Source: a virus. Taken from it: 64,000 nucleotides of DNA. Made by a program: the position numbers and the translations under genes. This document shows, one piece after another, positions 63,359 to 64,000 of the stretch. Under the pieces are notes generated by a model. The model saw only the letters and a list, made by a program, of their open reading frames with translations, made no database searches and was not told the DNA's origin. The stretch is taken from positions 1 to 64,000 of IMG/VR virus record IMGVR_UViG_3300043256_000125, one strand, 5' to 3'. Numbering within the stretch: the stretch's first letter is position 1; every line of letters begins with the position of its first letter.

Positions 63359-64000
63359 CTACACCTCAAACGAACGTACTTCGTGATTCTCGTACCATGA
63401 CGGCCCCACCATCCGGTTCGACGCATCCAGACCCATGATCGTGGCCACAATGCCGTCGATCTTCTTGATGTCCCCATGCTCGGGTTTCACTGGCCGAAGA
63501 TTATCGTTGCAGTCGTGCCACACCTCCACGTGACCCGACTGCCAGGTGGTGATCGGGTTGCCGTTGTGGTGCAGCTTGCCGGCCAACACCATCCGCTCAA
63601 ACTGCGCCGTGGCGCCCGCAAAGCCCATGATCGTCTGAGGGAACTCAAACAAGCACCGCTCGTCGAACTCGTGGACCTGCACCAGCCGTTGAGTAAAGTC
63701 GGCCGCGTACTTGCGATCGAACGCCAACATCTGCACGTCGAACTGCCTTAGTATTTCAGCCACGTCCTTTTCAACGAAACTGTAGTCGATCACGCTGCCG
63801 GGGATCACCTTCAGCCAGCCCTCGGCCGCCCATCGGGCGTAGTCCACCTCGTGGCCGTGCCGCTCGATCGCCCGCTGGGGGAGCCAGTACCACGTCAGGA
63901 ACTTACACGGTTGATCCTCGGTTTCAGCTACCTCCCCTTCTTCGGGGAACACCAGGGAAAATGCAGTCATGTCTTCGGTCTTGGACAAGTCCAGCCCACC
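63359..64000 (-). CDS. terL: Terminase large subunit, C-terminal part (runs off the window)
   Basis: Only the nuclease half is here (about 213 aa). The open frame continues past 64000 into GLDLSKTEDMT, the first nuclease motif (D of the RNase-H-like fold). FDRKYAADFTQRLVQV and DIKKIDGIVATIMGLDA follow, the latter the third acidic motif. Family Terminase_1/HK97 type. The ATPase half is outside the window. Confidence 0.88.
   Translation of the reverse strand, partial: GGLDLSKTEDMTAFSLVFPEEGEVAETEDQPCKFLTWYWLPQRAIERHGHEVDYARWAAEGWLKVIPGSVIDYSFVEKDVAEILRQFDVQMLAFDRKYAADFTQRLVQVHEFDERCLFEFPQTIMGFAGATAQFERMVLAGKLHHNGNPITTWQSGHVEVWHDCNDNLRPVKPEHGDIKKIDGIVATIMGLDASNRMVGPSWYENHEVRSFEV

Overview
The window is almost certainly most of the genome of one tailed double-stranded DNA phage (siphovirus type, HK97-fold capsid), seen from its packaging genes at one end to an HNH gene at the other. 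The host is probably a planctomycete: the phage carries a near-typical planctomycete ClpC N-terminal domain, a secreted protein with a PEP-CTERM sorting tail, a CsrA homologue and GC-rich codon use. These host pointers are inference from family resemblance; no search was run. No integrase, RNA polymerase or DNA polymerase was seen, although a repressor-type switch is present. The packaging genes sit at opposite window edges (large terminase cut at 64000, HNH endonuclease at 43-450), so the map is probably circularly permuted, with the small terminase and the start of the large terminase just outside the window.

Morphogenesis, read along the minus strand from 64000 down to about 43000: terminase large subunit, two small proteins, a long portal, an unknown protein, the prohead protease, a small duplicated family, a proteasome-like Ntn hydrolase, a free LexA-type DNA-binding domain, a leader with a 25-bp inverted repeat, major capsid, putative decoration protein, neck and connector proteins (interrupted by two paralogous MptE/DUF115-like enzymes), two tandem major tail proteins, a tail chaperone pair with an A-AAA-AAC -1 frameshift site, tape measure, and distal tail proteins ending with an unusually Cys-rich one. 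A separate tail-fibre, host-surface and lysis-type block lies at 930-13070 (beta-helix proteins, LamG-like protein, holin-like protein, secreted beta-helix protein, lipoprotein, membrane-anchored trypsin-like protease).

Accessory and replication region, minus strand, 41666 down to 13100: a CsrA homologue, SSB-like protein, Sak4-like ATPase, a PD-(D/E)XK nuclease whose sequence order is circularly permuted, a GHKL ATPase, replication initiator with internal iterons and a DnaC-like loader, a methyltransferase-helicase pair, a stand-alone ClpC N-domain, and many small zinc-ribbon or unrecognised proteins packed as stop-overlapping cassettes with recurring linker sequences. Several genes were too short for ordinary ORF calling and are listed here (for example 22865-23041, 23305-23457, 20840-21016, 37797-37895, 59416-59571, and three micro-ORFs of the MTLPxCY type).

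Control region, 35500-43100: two tRNA-like genes with long inserts, two copies of a 100-base stem-loop repeat flanking one gene, a poly-G tract inside an open frame, a repressor gene with overlapping divergent promoters, a short rightward operon of small genes joined by repeated linkers (including a HigA-like protein), and the PEP-CTERM moron in the opposite orientation to the structural genes.
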